Source: Prorocentrum cordatum (taxonomy: Eukaryota > Sar > Dinophyceae > Prorocentrales > Prorocentraceae). From it: a stretch of 64,000 nucleotides of DNA. A program made the position numbers and the translations under genes. Below the pieces are notes generated by a model. The model saw only the letters and a program-made list of their open reading frames with translations, had not been told where the DNA came from and ran no database searches. The stretch is from contig CAUYUJ010018325.1 in assembly GCA_963575745.1 (NCBI GenBank), positions 102,001-166,000 on the forward strand, in the 5' to 3' direction. Positions 9,093 to 17,620 of the stretch are shown one piece after another. How positions within the stretch are numbered: position 1 is the stretch's first letter; every line of letters begins with the position of its first letter.

Positions 9093-11084
9093 GGGGAGGT
9101 GGTCGGGCGAGAGAGAGAGAGAGAGAGAACGCGAGAGAGGGCAAGATGGGAGAGTATTGAGAAGACCGCGACAGAGCTTAGCGTTGACGAAGGCGTAGCT
9201 GCGTTGTTTTGCTGCTGGGCTGGGGGAACTGCCCGCCCATCGTTCGCAAACCGATCGGTCCCTGGAAACCATGGTGCGCCATGTTGCACCACCTGAGAAA
9301 ATTGCGCCAGGAGCTACGTTGCTGCTTGGACCGATGACGACATATAAAACATCTGGAGGCGATTTCCAGAACATGGGCTACGAGAGCAACGACGAGCATG
9401 ATGATGAGCCCGAGGAGACAGGCAGTCAAAATCGCGGCCGCGGTCGTGGTCGCGGTCGCGGAGTTGCAGCGAAGCCGAAGGCGCGGATGGTTGTTTCCCG
9501 CCGTCGTTGTCATCATCTTTCTCCACCTTCGCATCCTCCGATTATTTCCTCCTGCTTCTCCGACTCGCCCCAACCCGCTTCCTCGCCCCCACCTCCTCGT
9601 ACTCTCAACTCCCCCGCGCCAACGCGCGTGAACCCGCGCGCCCCCCTCTTCGTCCTGACTCCCCGTCGCCCCGCGCGTCCCCCCACCCCCCCATGCCGCC
9701 ATCGCCCGCCGCCCTCCCTCCAACGCGTGTGTTCGTCCTGCTTCCTCCGCGCCCGCCCCCCGCGCACCCCCTCCACCTCCCCCCCCGCTTGTTCGCCCCC
9801 TCCTTCACTGGGTTGGGCCTTCTGGACGGGCCACGGAGCCGTTTGCCACCGCTTTCCAGTGAGGCCAAGTCGGTCAAGATCTCCGACTGGCAGGACGTGC
9901 TTGCGATGGGCAAGCCGCAGATGATGAACTACCAGGTCGCCGTCGACACCATGTCGAACATGTACCTCGCCTCAACGGCGCCATGGCAGTTGCAAACATG
10001 TCGCATCCTGGCTGGCAGTCGTTTTTTCGCATGCGGTCTAAGCTGACCGTCGCGCGCCTCCTCGGGATTCCCGCCACGAATGCAACGGGCGCCCTCGTCG
10101 CCCATTTCGGCATTCCCCACGTGGCGGCCACGCGTTGCCCCGTGTCCCTTTTTTTTCCCAGCGTTTCGCCTAGGGGGTCAACTACATAGTTGGTGCACCC
10201 CAATGACGCGCCCTTCGGATCTACAAAAAAAAGCGTGGAATGCCCCGCAGTTGTGCGGACCAGCCGATTTAGTTTTTGTAGTTTCGAAGGGCGCGTCAAT
10301 TTCGGTGCGCATCAATTGTGCAATCGACCCCCTACTCGAGCTTTCACGTGGGTGGGCCCTCTCGCTCGCAGTGCGTTTCGCCTTCGCCCCAGGGCCTCGT
10401 GGAGAAGCTTCAGCAGGACATCAAGAAGGCTGCGAACAAGGTCAAGAAGGACCAGCTCGAGAAGGCCAAGAAGGCGCCAGTGCATCCTCGTCCTGCTCTG
10501 CCCCCCCCCCCCCCCCCTCCCTTGCATCGTTCAGACGAGCCCCCCCCCAAACCCCTCCAACTCCGCCTCGCCCTCCACGAGCGCAGGTAGAAATATGGAT
10601 ATGACATGGGCAAGTGGGGTGCGTATACCCATCCTCTACCCACTTCCCACCGCCCCCCGTCCTCCCCCACGCCCTCCAACCCCAACCAGTACATGAACAG
10701 AAGGGACACGCATAGAAGGAGGAGCAAGCGTAGGGCAAGTACTGGTCACACACCCAACAACCTACACCCTACGATCTAAGCCCTACGCCCTAAACGTTAG
10801 ACTCTAAACCATTGTGCGTCGGCCCTGCAATTCGCAATTCGATGTCGTCTAATGCTCGAGCAGAGGGATCGCCCCATGGATTCTCGCGACCCCCTGGGGG
10901 TAGGAGCGCACGAACTGGGGGCTATCCTTGCCGATGCCAGGTGCTCACGGACGTTCGCAAGAACCGCGACGTGCTCGGGGACTTGCAGACAGAGGAGAGC
11001 CCGTCGCTGGTGGGTATGCAGAAGGCCTGCAACAACATGTACAATGCGTTCGCCGCCGTGAAGCAGCTGAAGATCGTTTCGTAG
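5731..11084 (+). CDS. Multi-exon gene, dinoflagellate-type protein of about 390 aa, function unknown
   Basis: Ten short exons can be assembled on the + strand: 5,731-5,772, 5,952-6,061, 6,511-6,585, 6,912-7,120, 7,686-7,849, 8,337-about 8,490, 9,370-9,489, 9,864-9,935, 10,393-10,479 and 10,941-11,084. Junctions 1-2, 2-3, 3-4, 4-5, 5-6, 8-9 and 9-10 are GT..AG and keep the reading frame; the ends around exons 6-7 and the start of exon 8 are less certain. The start ATG (GCC ATG CCT) has a good context. The protein has a basic KGK-rich N-terminus, then helical charged segments, a W-x-P-W-K-Q motif with Glu-rich helix (exon 5) and an RGRGRG tract (exon 7). From memory, the exon 4-5 pattern recurs in many unannotated dinoflagellate proteins. 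Introns hold C runs, GGA tracts and GA repeats. Not a known enzyme. Confidence 0.6.
5952..6061 (+). CDS. Exon 2: basic KGKGK-rich segment
   Basis: After TTGCCAG the frame codes ANLKKTAKTQAQPKKRGVAQ and then SKQKGKSKGKGELTLAV. It is strongly basic and possibly nucleic-acid binding or a nuclear signal. A GT at 6,062 leaves phase 2, which is completed by the G at 6,511. Reading on without splicing meets a TGA at 6,093. Confidence 0.5.
6511..6585 (+). CDS. Exon 3: short amphipathic helix
   Basis: After GAGCAG the frame reads KSTAELVRKAEGKSFNQRKE then LFRLA, a likely helix. The donor GT at 6,586 leaves GC, and exon 4 supplies the G of an alanine codon. Without splicing a TGA follows at 6,590. Confidence 0.6.
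6912..7120 (+). CDS. Exon 4: helical charged domain
   Basis: After TTGTCAG it codes QYGDGADPNQLRAIFTAEEV, continues through KLLHNQFRTARKDNDRVSTA and FEEADKLGVREGKNKAKLGY, and ends VMAWLKDAF. This is the longest stretch of clearly protein-like sequence in the gene. The REGKNKAK motif is the part I most associate with a recurrent dinoflagellate family. Donor GT at 7,121, phase 1, joins TT at 7,686. Confidence 0.65.
7686..7849 (+). CDS. Exon 5: W-x-P-W-K-Q motif domain
   Basis: After ACATCGCAG it codes LQGPSMQETFWELSVSTTTS, EGIKRKSVWKPWKQMLDKYG and EEEAEERLEAGSIK. AAG|GTCGCA is the donor in phase 0. The pattern WKPWKQ, then a G-x-E helix and ERLEAGSI, looks strongly constrained. It is followed by an intron with GGA-rich and C-rich tracts. 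Confidence 0.65.
8337..8490 (+). CDS. Exon 6
   Basis: After CATCCCCAG the frame (phase 0, matching exon 5) codes YLDVEDEHEKSFRRDKVGTA, RGRKAIDNDEFHNLSSGLGS and AKMVEDIR. The 3' end is uncertain: the nearest GT is at 8,494 and would leave phase 1, while a non-canonical donor near 8,484-8,490 would suit exon 7 better. Confidence 0.55.
9027..9129. repeat. GA dinucleotide microsatellite
   Basis: About 60 bp of uninterrupted GA from 9,027 and a second shorter GA run at 9,110-9,129, inside the intron between exons 6 and 7 of the 5,731-11,084 gene. A G12 run precedes it at 9,002. Confidence 0.95.
9370..9489 (+). CDS. Exon 7: acidic then RGRGRG segment
   Basis: After GATTTCCAG it codes NMGYESNDEHDDEPEETGSQ, then NRGRGRGRGRGVAAKPKARM. 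An acidic stretch followed by RG repeats is typical of RNA-binding tails. Donor GT at 9,490. Sequence after this is a C-rich intron (9,520-9,850). Confidence 0.45.
9864..9935 (+). CDS. Exon 8
   Basis: Codes AKSVKISDWQDVLAMGKPQM then MNYQ, ending CAG|GTCGCC in phase 0. The acceptor may be the AG at 9,858-9,859 or 9,862-9,863; only the second keeps phase with exon 7. The frame also reads on as VAVDTMSNMY if the donor is later. Confidence 0.5.
10393..10479 (+). CDS. Exon 9: Lys-rich helix
   Basis: After CGCCCCAG it codes GLVEKLQQDIKKAANKVKKD then QLEKAKKAP, a clear amphipathic helix or coiled coil. Donor GT at 10,480, phase 0, matching exon 10. It is followed by an intron with a C17 run. Confidence 0.65.
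10941..11084 (+). CDS. Exon 10: C-terminal exon
   Basis: After CGATGCCAG it codes VLTDVRKNRDVLGDLQTEES, PSLVGMQKACNNMYNAFAAV and KQLKIVS, then TAG at 11,082-11,084. It is helical and protein-like throughout. I see no polyadenylation motif, as is usual in dinoflagellates. Confidence 0.65.
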   Translation: MLTDVRKNRDVLGDLQTEESPSLVGMQKACNNMYNAFAAVKQLKIVS

Positions 11085-11159
11085 ATGGTTGCAGGGAGAT
11101 CAGGTTTCTGCACCCGTGAGTCGCTGCCGCGGGAGGGGCGTCATACGGATCTGGGCTCT

Positions 11160-11410
11160 GCTCGACATTGAGGTGATCATGACTGGGTAATACGTGCAAT
11201 GCACGTGTATGTATATGTGTAGATGGTTACACACGTGTGGTGGTGTGTACGCTTCTCTGTGCACACGCACATGTATATCGCATACGAGTATACGTATGTG
11301 TAGTACATACACATACATACGCGTTTACATATACTGATATATGTACACCTATATGTATGCATACATCTCTATGTGTGTACGTACGTATGCATTCATGGTT
11401 ATGTGTCTGT
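11160..11410. repeat. TATG/CATA-rich low-complexity tract
   Basis: Degenerate alternating TATGTA/CATACG sequence downstream of the last exon. Similar tracts recur at 8,720-8,990, 47,375-47,670 and 48,420-48,840. Confidence 0.7.
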
Positions 11411-11524
11411 CTGCCTGTCATGTTACTGCTTGTTGCGCAGATCCGCGCGCGCTTTGCCCGTGAAATGCACGAGCATTTCAATTTCAAGTTAGCCTGGCGA
11501 ACTGATTAGCAGCGAAGCTCATTG

Positions 11525-11619
11525 AGGCTCACTGGTTCCAGCGAGCGCCCGATGAGCGGTCATCGAAGCTCACTGTTTCCAGTGAGCGTTAGATGATCGT
11601 TCATCGAGGCTCATTGTTT
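11525..11619. repeat. Tandem repeat of about 42 bp that runs into the scaffold gap
   Basis: Units starting with (A)GGCTCACTG / AGCTCACTG / AGGCTCATTG at about 11,525, 11,567 and 11,607, each containing TTCCAG(C/T)GAGCG and a GATGA..TCATCGA stretch that is itself a short inverted repeat. The array stops at the N run, so its real length is unknown. Confidence 0.75.
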
Positions 11620-11719
11620 NNNNNNNNNNNNNNNNNNNNNNNNNNNNNNNNNNNNNNNNNNNNNNNNNNNNNNNNNNNNNNNNNNNNNNNNNNNNNNNNN
11701 NNNNNNNNNNNNNNNNNNN
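11620..11719. other. Scaffold gap, 100 N
   Basis: Exactly 100 N, the usual placeholder for a gap of unknown size. The tandem repeat enters it from the left and a gag-like frame leaves it on the right, so the 5' end of the retrotransposon is hidden. Confidence 0.99.
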
Positions 11720-12600
11720 TGGAGTTTCACGTTCAGGGCCTACGCTGCGGCAGTGAGCTTGGCCATCGCGAGGCCGATGACCACGGCGGAGGCGAAGGGC
11801 CCAGAGCCGATGGAGATCCCAGACGAGGACCTCGACGCGGAGCAGGCCCAGGGGAACGGACAGCTCCACCACGCACGGGTGACGCTCGTGAAGGGAGCCG
11901 CCTTGAAGAAAGCCAAGAGCGCACCAGTCGGGCATGGTTCTGAGGTCTGGCGTCTGCTGATGTACGAGTACGAGCCGACGCAGAGGAGACCTTTCCAGGC
12001 GATGTTGTCATCCGTGCTGCGCGCGAAGCTGCCCGACCCTCTCAGTGAGAGCCTCGACAACTTCGCGAGGATGGTCAAGCAGTTTACAGATCAGCCGGGC
12101 AGGGAGATTCCAGACGAGATCTTGGCAGCGGCGGTCCTCAGCGGCATCTAGCACCAGACAGTTGGGCAGCGCCTAGCCTTGAATGGCTCGTCGCCGGACA
12201 CGTGCCCCATGATAATGGACTCGGTCATGACCTACATCAGCGTGAGCAGGGCGCGGCAGACGACGGATGCTGGTGACCCGATGGAGGTGGGCGCTATGCC
12301 CAGCAAAGGTGGCAAAAGGAAGAGGCAAGGGCAAGGACCCGAAGGGCAAGGGTAAGGACCCGAAGGCAAAAGCGAAGCAGCTGACGAGAGCGACAAGAAG
12401 TGCTTCTACTGCGGCGGCAAGGGCCACATCGCGCGCAACTGTCGCAAGCGGATTGCCGACGAGAAGGCAACAGGCAAAGGAGCAGGAGGCGACGGCAGCG
12501 AAGGATCCAAGGGGTCGAGAGGAGAGAGGCGCGCGAGGATCGCGGCCCTCGAGCAGCAGCAGCCACAGGGCCAGCAGCCTGCTGCGCCCGCCCAGCAGCC
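11720..12600 (+). pseudogene. gag fragment with CCHC zinc knuckle
   Basis: The frame leaves the gap as WSFTFRAYAAAVSLAIARPM and is open to a TAG at 12,149-12,151, then continues in the same frame after the stop. A Lys/Gly-rich spacer around 12,315-12,375 is only sensible in another frame, implying two compensating frameshifts. The knuckle CFYCGGKGHIARNC (C-x2-C-x4-H-x4-C) is at 12,401-12,442. This is the nucleic-acid-binding part of the capsid precursor. Confidence 0.85.
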
Positions 12601-12903
12601 ATTGCCAGCGGCCAGCCTACAACCGCAGCAGATATCACCGGCGTTTGCACAGCTGGCTGCCCAGCAGGCGGCAGCGGCGGCAGCGCAACAGAGTGCGCAG
12701 CAGCAGCAGTCCGCGACGCTGATCGCAGCCAACGTGGACGTTTGGCCCGACACTGATGACGAGCATGGCATCCACGTGCTCCTAGAGGCGACCGGCGACG
12801 ACTGCCAGGAAAGCCAGGAGAGCGACGCGGACAGCGGGCTCGGCTTCAGCGGACGACGACTTCGGGGACCAAGGACACCCCCGATGGCGACCCCCCCGCG
12901 GCG

Positions 12904-13295
12904 ATGGCCAACGACAACCAGCTCTACCCAGTCACCCGCGTCGTCCTGGCCCTGGCGGAGATCTCGGACGAGAGCGACGCGGTCTGGGCCCTGTTCGACG
13001 TGGGCTCGCGGGCCGCAGCTTGCCCGAGCAACTTCGCGCAGGACAGCGAGGTAGACGTCGAGAGGTGCAGGGCCGAGGCGCGAGGCGGCTACTGGAACCT
13101 CGGTGGAGCTACGAGGCCGCCGACGCATGCCGATGCTCATCGAGGGCCAGCTGTTCGGCTTCGACTTCCACGTCAGGAACGTCCACAAGCCGATCGCGAG
13201 TGCACAGGCCTTCCTGGACGCGGGCTTCGGCGTCCACTTTGAGCAGGGCTACTGCTGCATGATGGGCCCGAAGGGTCAGGTCATCCCCATTCACA
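12904..13295 (+). pseudogene. Retropepsin-like aspartic protease region
   Basis: One frame reads WALFDVGSRAAACPSNFA (about 12,985-13,040), which sits where the D-T/S-G-A/S active site of copia proteases lies; the S/T next to the Asp is replaced by Val. After a frame change near 13,110, FDFHVRNVHKPIASAQAFLD and AGFGVHFEQGYCCMM follow, the second half of the same domain. Upstream, 12,600-12,860 is an Ala/Gln-rich linker. Confidence 0.65.
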
Positions 13296-13299
13296 AGCG

Positions 13300-14300
13300 G
13301 TGGCGAGAGACCCAGAGCAGCTGGCGTCAGGGGCGAGCTCGTCCTCGGCAGGATCAGGAGCGAGTTCGGCTGCGGCATCAGCGCCGCACCCGCAGGCCGA
13401 GGAGGCGCGCCCGCCAGCTGCGCCGAGGGCACGCGCCGAGATGGACGCCGACGACCTCGTGGAGGACGCGAAGGGATCCCAGGCGGCCTCGGAGAAGGCG
13501 CAGCGGCCCCACGCGCGCGGTATCCCGACCATGCCACCCGCGGCAGAGCGCCTCACGTATCGACTGACCCACATGCCGCACAGGAGTTGGCGCGTGGACT
13601 GCGCGGCAGGCAGAGGGCGAGAGGCCCCGCATCCTAGGGGGACAGTGAGAGAGGCCCGGCCCTGCGAGCGTGGATGGACTACTGCTTCCCGCCCACTAGG
13701 CGCGAGGTGACCAACCAAGTGGCGGCCCTGGTTGCGCTGCTCGCGGCGATCATGCTGGAGAGGAAGGAGGCGACAGTGTGCTCCTCGGCGCCTCGGTACG
13801 ACTGGCAGTCAAGAGGCCCCATCGAGAACGCCGTCGGTAGGGTCGTGGACTTGCTGCGCGCGATGATCAGCGTGGCCGAGCGGAAGTACAAGCTCACGCT
13901 GGACCCCGACCACGTTGATTTGTTCGGCACTGCGGCTGGACGCTCAAGCGCTTCGCGGCGGGTTCGGGCGGGCTGGCCACTTACCGGAGGCCTCGAGGCA
14001 GGCCCTACAGGGGGGCGATCGCGGAGATGTGCGAGACCGTCCTCTTTCACAAGATGCACCAACACCAGGAGAAGTTCAGGGACCAGTGGGATGGGGGCAC
14101 CTGGCTGGGAAAGATTGCAGCCGCAGGCGGGCGCGTCATCGGCGCGCCGAGCGGCGGGCAGCTGGCGAGGTCGGTGGCCAGACGGCCAGACGACAAGCGC
14201 TGGTCAGGGGGGCTGCTGGCCAGGTCGTCCGCGCGCCGCGGGACACAGCGGCCGCCCTCAGACCGAAGGCGGCGGCCCCGAGGAGCACCTACCTCACGAA
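13300..14300 (+). pseudogene. Pre-integrase and integrase core fragments
   Basis: AERLTYRLTHMPHRSWRVDC (about 13,540-13,605) resembles the H..H..C-x2-C pre-integrase zinc region, with the expected second Cys pattern altered. MDYCF (13,674) fits the first catalytic Asp strand. YDWQSRGPIENAVGRVVDLL carries the region of the catalytic Glu. The part with the second Asp appears deleted. After a frameshift, RGRPYRGAIAEMCETVLFHK (about 13,998-14,057) and WDGGTWLGKIAAAGG give the C-terminal part. The integrase cannot be functional as read. Confidence 0.7.
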
Positions 14301-14703
14301 GTCGGTGCTGGACAGGTTCGGCAGGGCCGCCGGCTGCAAGGCCTGCGAGTGCAGAGGAGGCCTGCGCACCCGCGAGTGTCGGAAGAGGCTCGAGGAGGCG
14401 CTCGCCGAGGAGAGGAGGCAGGCAGGCGAGGGGCCAGCAGGTGCGCAGGGTCCCGAGGAGGCAGCGCCAGCGCCAGCCCAGGAGGCTAGCGCGGGCCCCG
14501 CGGCTGCTGCGGCCGCCCCTCCTGGGGAAGCGCTCCTGGCGGAACCGGCGCAGGCGGCGCCAGGTGACGGCCAGGAGCTGCGCGGCGCCGCCAGGCCGAT
14601 GGTGGTCGACGGCAAGCGGGGAAACCCACGCGAGACCAGGGCGTTGAGAAGTCCGGCGTCGCCGACAGGCCGACGCAGATCGACGGCGACCGAGGTCAAG
14701 TGA
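14300..14703 (+). pseudogene. Polyprotein linker between integrase and RT
   Basis: The frame codes LTKSVLDRFGRAAGCKACEC, CRKRLEEALAEERRQA and then an Ala/Pro-rich tail to a TGA at 14,701. The GC-x2-C plus CRKR pattern is typical, from memory, of the spacer in dinoflagellate copia polyproteins. Confidence 0.6.
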
Positions 14704-14755
14704 GAGGCCAGAGCAGCGGCGCCCAGGGCGACTCAGAGTCCAAGAAGTCGGAGGC

Positions 14756-15720
14756 TTGCGTGTGAAACTGGCGCAGAGGGTGTTCGTGGCCATGGTCGCC
14801 GAGGTCAACGCGGAGGCACCAGTGCACGCGGCTAGGTCGCGCATCTGGCTGGGCCCCTCCCTGGCGAATGCAGGCCGTCGACGAGAGGAGGAGCTCACGC
14901 GGGAGCTCGGGGTGCACGAGCGCGCGCTGCGGAGCGAGGCTCGCGGCAAGCGCGTCGGCGCCCAGTGGCTGCGCGACGAGCGCTACGACGACAACGGAGT
15001 GACGTTCGCGCGCGCCCGCCTCGCGGCCGCGCAGGTGGCGCGGAGGGCCAGGAGCGACTGTTTTGCGGGGGCGCGCAGCCGGCCCTGCGCGAGGCTGGCC
15101 CCCAGCTTCGCGGCAGCTCTGGCCGGAGGGGCTCGGAGGAGGCCGGTCGCGCTACGCGACGTGTCGGTTGCTGTCTGCCGCGCGCTGCTTGACGAGGACA
15201 TCTAGTGGACCCGCCGAAGTCCGAGGGGGGGGGTCCTCAGCGCGCGCGGCAGCTTCGGAAGGCGCTCTACGGCGCGAGGGGAGCAGCGCTGAAGTTCCAG
15301 GAGCACGTCATCGACGCGCTCGTGAGATAAGGCTTCTAGGGGGTTGCTGTGGCAGCGCAGGTGTTTTACCGCGCGCGTCGGTCGATCTTGGTCGCAGTCC
15401 ACGGCGGCGGCTTCTGCGCAGGGGGCGAGCGGCTCGACGGAGTTCGAAAGCAGTACTTCGCGATCAAGCGCGGCCCTCGAGTCGGCCCATCAGCAGTTGG
15501 AGGGGCCGACCACGGCCTCTTCATTGAGTGCGCGATCAGCTGGACCGACGATGGCTTCCACTGGCTCGCCGACACGGTGCACATCGAGAAGTTCATCGCG
15601 TACAACGACAGGGCCGAGAGGGGCGCGCCCAGCCGACCCCTCAGCCTAGGGAGCAAGCGTGTTGGCAAGAGTCGGAAGGACGCTGCAGACCTGCTTGAAG
15701 ACCAAGAGCGGAGCGAGTAA
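14756..15720 (+). pseudogene. Copia-type reverse transcriptase, catalytic site lost
   Basis: First frame: a helix-rich stretch, then RDVSVAVCRALLDEDI (ending about 15,203), which matches the DVxxAF..A.L.E motif with the first catalytic Asp. A TAG follows. Next, LRKALYGARGAALKFQEHVI gives the LYGL-type motif, with further stops near 15,328 and 15,340. Then ILVAVHGGGF (about 15,388-15,416) stands where VHGDDF is expected, so both catalytic Asp are Gly. The frame continues to a TAA at 15,718. Confidence 0.75.
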
Positions 15721-15837
15721 AAGAGTCTCGCCCCGCCGGCACACTACGTGGCTGCCGATCGCCCAGACATCCAGCACGCGACGGGGGCGCTGATGAGGGC
15801 GCTGGAGGAGCCGACAGTGCTGCAGAGGCTGCAGCTA

Positions 15838-15931
15838 GAACGCTTGGGGAGCTACCTCATGACGCGCAAGGAGCTGCAGTGGGAGAACGCTTGGGGAGCT
15901 ACCTCATGACGCGCAAGGAGCTGCAGTGGGA
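15838..15931. repeat. 47-bp perfect tandem duplication inside the RT/RNase H region
   Basis: Positions 15,838-15,884 and 15,885-15,931 are identical (starting GAACGCTTGGGG). Forty-seven is not a multiple of three, so the duplication shifts the frame. It codes (ER)LGSYLMTRKELQW twice in different frames. It must be younger than most of the decay, because the copies have not diverged. Confidence 0.95.
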
Positions 15932-16420
15932 CTTCGCGTGCCAGGCGACCCCGCGGGAGCTGCGCGTTGAGGTGGGCTCCTATTGGGCGCAGCGCCCGAG
16001 GACCAGAAGGTCCACTGGTGGCGGGCTCGTGTTCTGGGGCAAGCATCCGTTGGACAGCCGCTGCGGGCAGCACCAGAACATCGCCCTTTCGTCGGGCGAG
16101 GTCTTGCTGCGCGAGTTGGTGAACGGGGCTGCGCACGGGCTGTTTCGCTTCCATGTGTTGGAGGAGATGAGTGTGCTGAACCTCGTGGTGAAGGTCGGCA
16201 GTGACTCGGCGGCGGCGTCGGGCATCTCCCACCGCCTTGGCGCGGGCCGAGCGAGGCACCTGGAGGCCAAGCAGCTTTGGATCTTGGAGAAGACGAGGTC
16301 GGGAGAGGTTCAACCGATCAACATCAAGACAGCGGTAAACAGGGGAGACCTGCTCTCCAAGTTCCTTGAGCCCGAGCGGCATTGGGGGCTGGTCGGCGCC
16401 CTACCGCTGAGCGCTTTCGG
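15879..16420 (+). pseudogene. Copia-type RNase H domain
   Basis: Open frame with QHQNIALSSGEVLLRELVNG, then VGSDSAAASGISHRLGAGRA and RHLEAKQLWILEKTRSGEVQ, TAVNRGDLLSKFL. These match the copia RNase H signatures (alSSgEae, D-S-x-A, RHl...LW, N-x-AD-x-xTK). It is the best preserved part of the element. The conserved AD near the end reads as GD. It continues to a TGA near 16,829, with a hydrophobic stretch in another frame at 16,530-16,590 of no clear meaning. Confidence 0.8.
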
Positions 16421-16829
16421 CAAGGCGCGGTGCGAGCGCGCCGGCGGTAGCAGCTGCGCCGATGCTCCTGCCCGAGACGGCGGGGGCGTTGGACGAGAAG
16501 GAGGCCGAGAGTATGGAGATCAACCCAATCAACCCAATGTTGGCGGCGTTCTTCCTCGTCGCCCTCAGCTGGCTCATCTCGAGGCTTCAGGGCAAGAAGG
16601 TGGTTGGGAAGATGGACCGGAGCGTCCAGGCGGACGAGGCGACCCAGGTCACGACAGCGCCAGACTCGATCAGCATCGGGTCGGCAACCAGCACTGCGAG
16701 GCGCAGGGAGGTATTTTCGTGGCGCTGAGGTTCTGTGAGAAGTACCACTTCACTCGCGTCTGCGGCGGGCTGTCGAGCGCGATGGAGGTGAAGGAGTTAG
16801 AGATGCAAGATGCGCGGCTGAGTGAGTGA

Positions 16830-17620
16830 GTCCTCGTGTCGCCGATGCACGTTGCCAGATCGGTGCAGTTAGGCGCCAGGGCCGATGGAGTTCCGACCCG
16901 ACAGGGCCGATGGCCCCCCCTTCGAGGCTCGAGCGAGCCCAGCTCGAGCGGACCCCTGCAGAGAGACAGAAGCACGGGTGGGGATCAGAGCGCTGGAGAT
17001 GTCCTGATCGAGGTTGCGCGCGCAGCAGAGAGGCCCTTCGACGGAGTTGGCCAGGGGCCGTCGAGGGGCCCGCTGAGGTCTGAGGAGGCCGCCGCGAGGA
17101 GGCGCGCGAGTTTCCAGCCCCCAATGTCAGAGGAAGATAGGGATGCACACGGCGCAAGCTACGCGTCGCATCCGACGCTGCACCTTCTCAAGCGCGCCTT
17201 GCCAGCCCAGGAGGAACGCGGGGCTTTCGGGGCTCAGAGATGGGCTCCTAGGGCCCCTGGGGGGCCCCGGAGGCCCCAGAGGCCGAAGCGGGATCCGCGC
17301 GCCCTAGCTGAAGCGGGGGCGGGCATGGAAGCCCCCCCCCTCCCCCCTTTCTGGGGCACGGGGCCAGCCTGGGCCCCTCTTTCAACGGGGGCGCCGTCGA
17401 AGCCCCCCCCTTTGGATGTTGTTGCTGGGGGGTCCTCGGCTGGGGGGGGGGGGCTTGGAAGCTACCCCGCCCCGTCCTTTTCGGGGCCCGGGGCAAGTCC
17501 GGACCCCCCCTTCCAAACGGGGGGGCGCTTCCGAAGTTGCCCCCCTTCCTTCCGCTGGCTTCTCCAGCTGGAAGGCCCTGGTTGAAGGGGGGGTCGAAGT
17601 TGCGAAGCTATTTTTCTTAT
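16830..17620. other. Non-coding, G/C-run-rich stretch
   Basis: No coding frame that I can support. From 17,240 it is made of G and C runs (up to 9-10 bases) with words such as GGGGGGCTTGGAAGCTACC that reappear at 19,310-19,780 and 23,575-24,000, so it belongs to the same repeated block. Confidence 0.6.

Larger units (their letters stand above)
11720..16420 (+). mobile_element. Degenerate copia-type (Pseudoviridae-like) LTR retrotransposon body
   Basis: Reading left to right, fragments appear in copia order: gag with a CCHC zinc knuckle, protease-like DVGS motif, pre-integrase and integrase, then RT and RNase H. Integrase before RT defines the copia order. The copy is broken by stops (12,149; 15,202; 15,328) and several frame changes, and at least two catalytic sites are lost, so it is not active. 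LTRs were not found: the left end is in the gap and I see no matching repeat after 16,420. From memory, this gag/pol style is abundant in dinoflagellate genomes. Confidence 0.85.

Noticed and set aside
10755-10812. Telomere-like CCCTA(A)A words
   Set aside because: Only about four degenerate words in an intron; no array.
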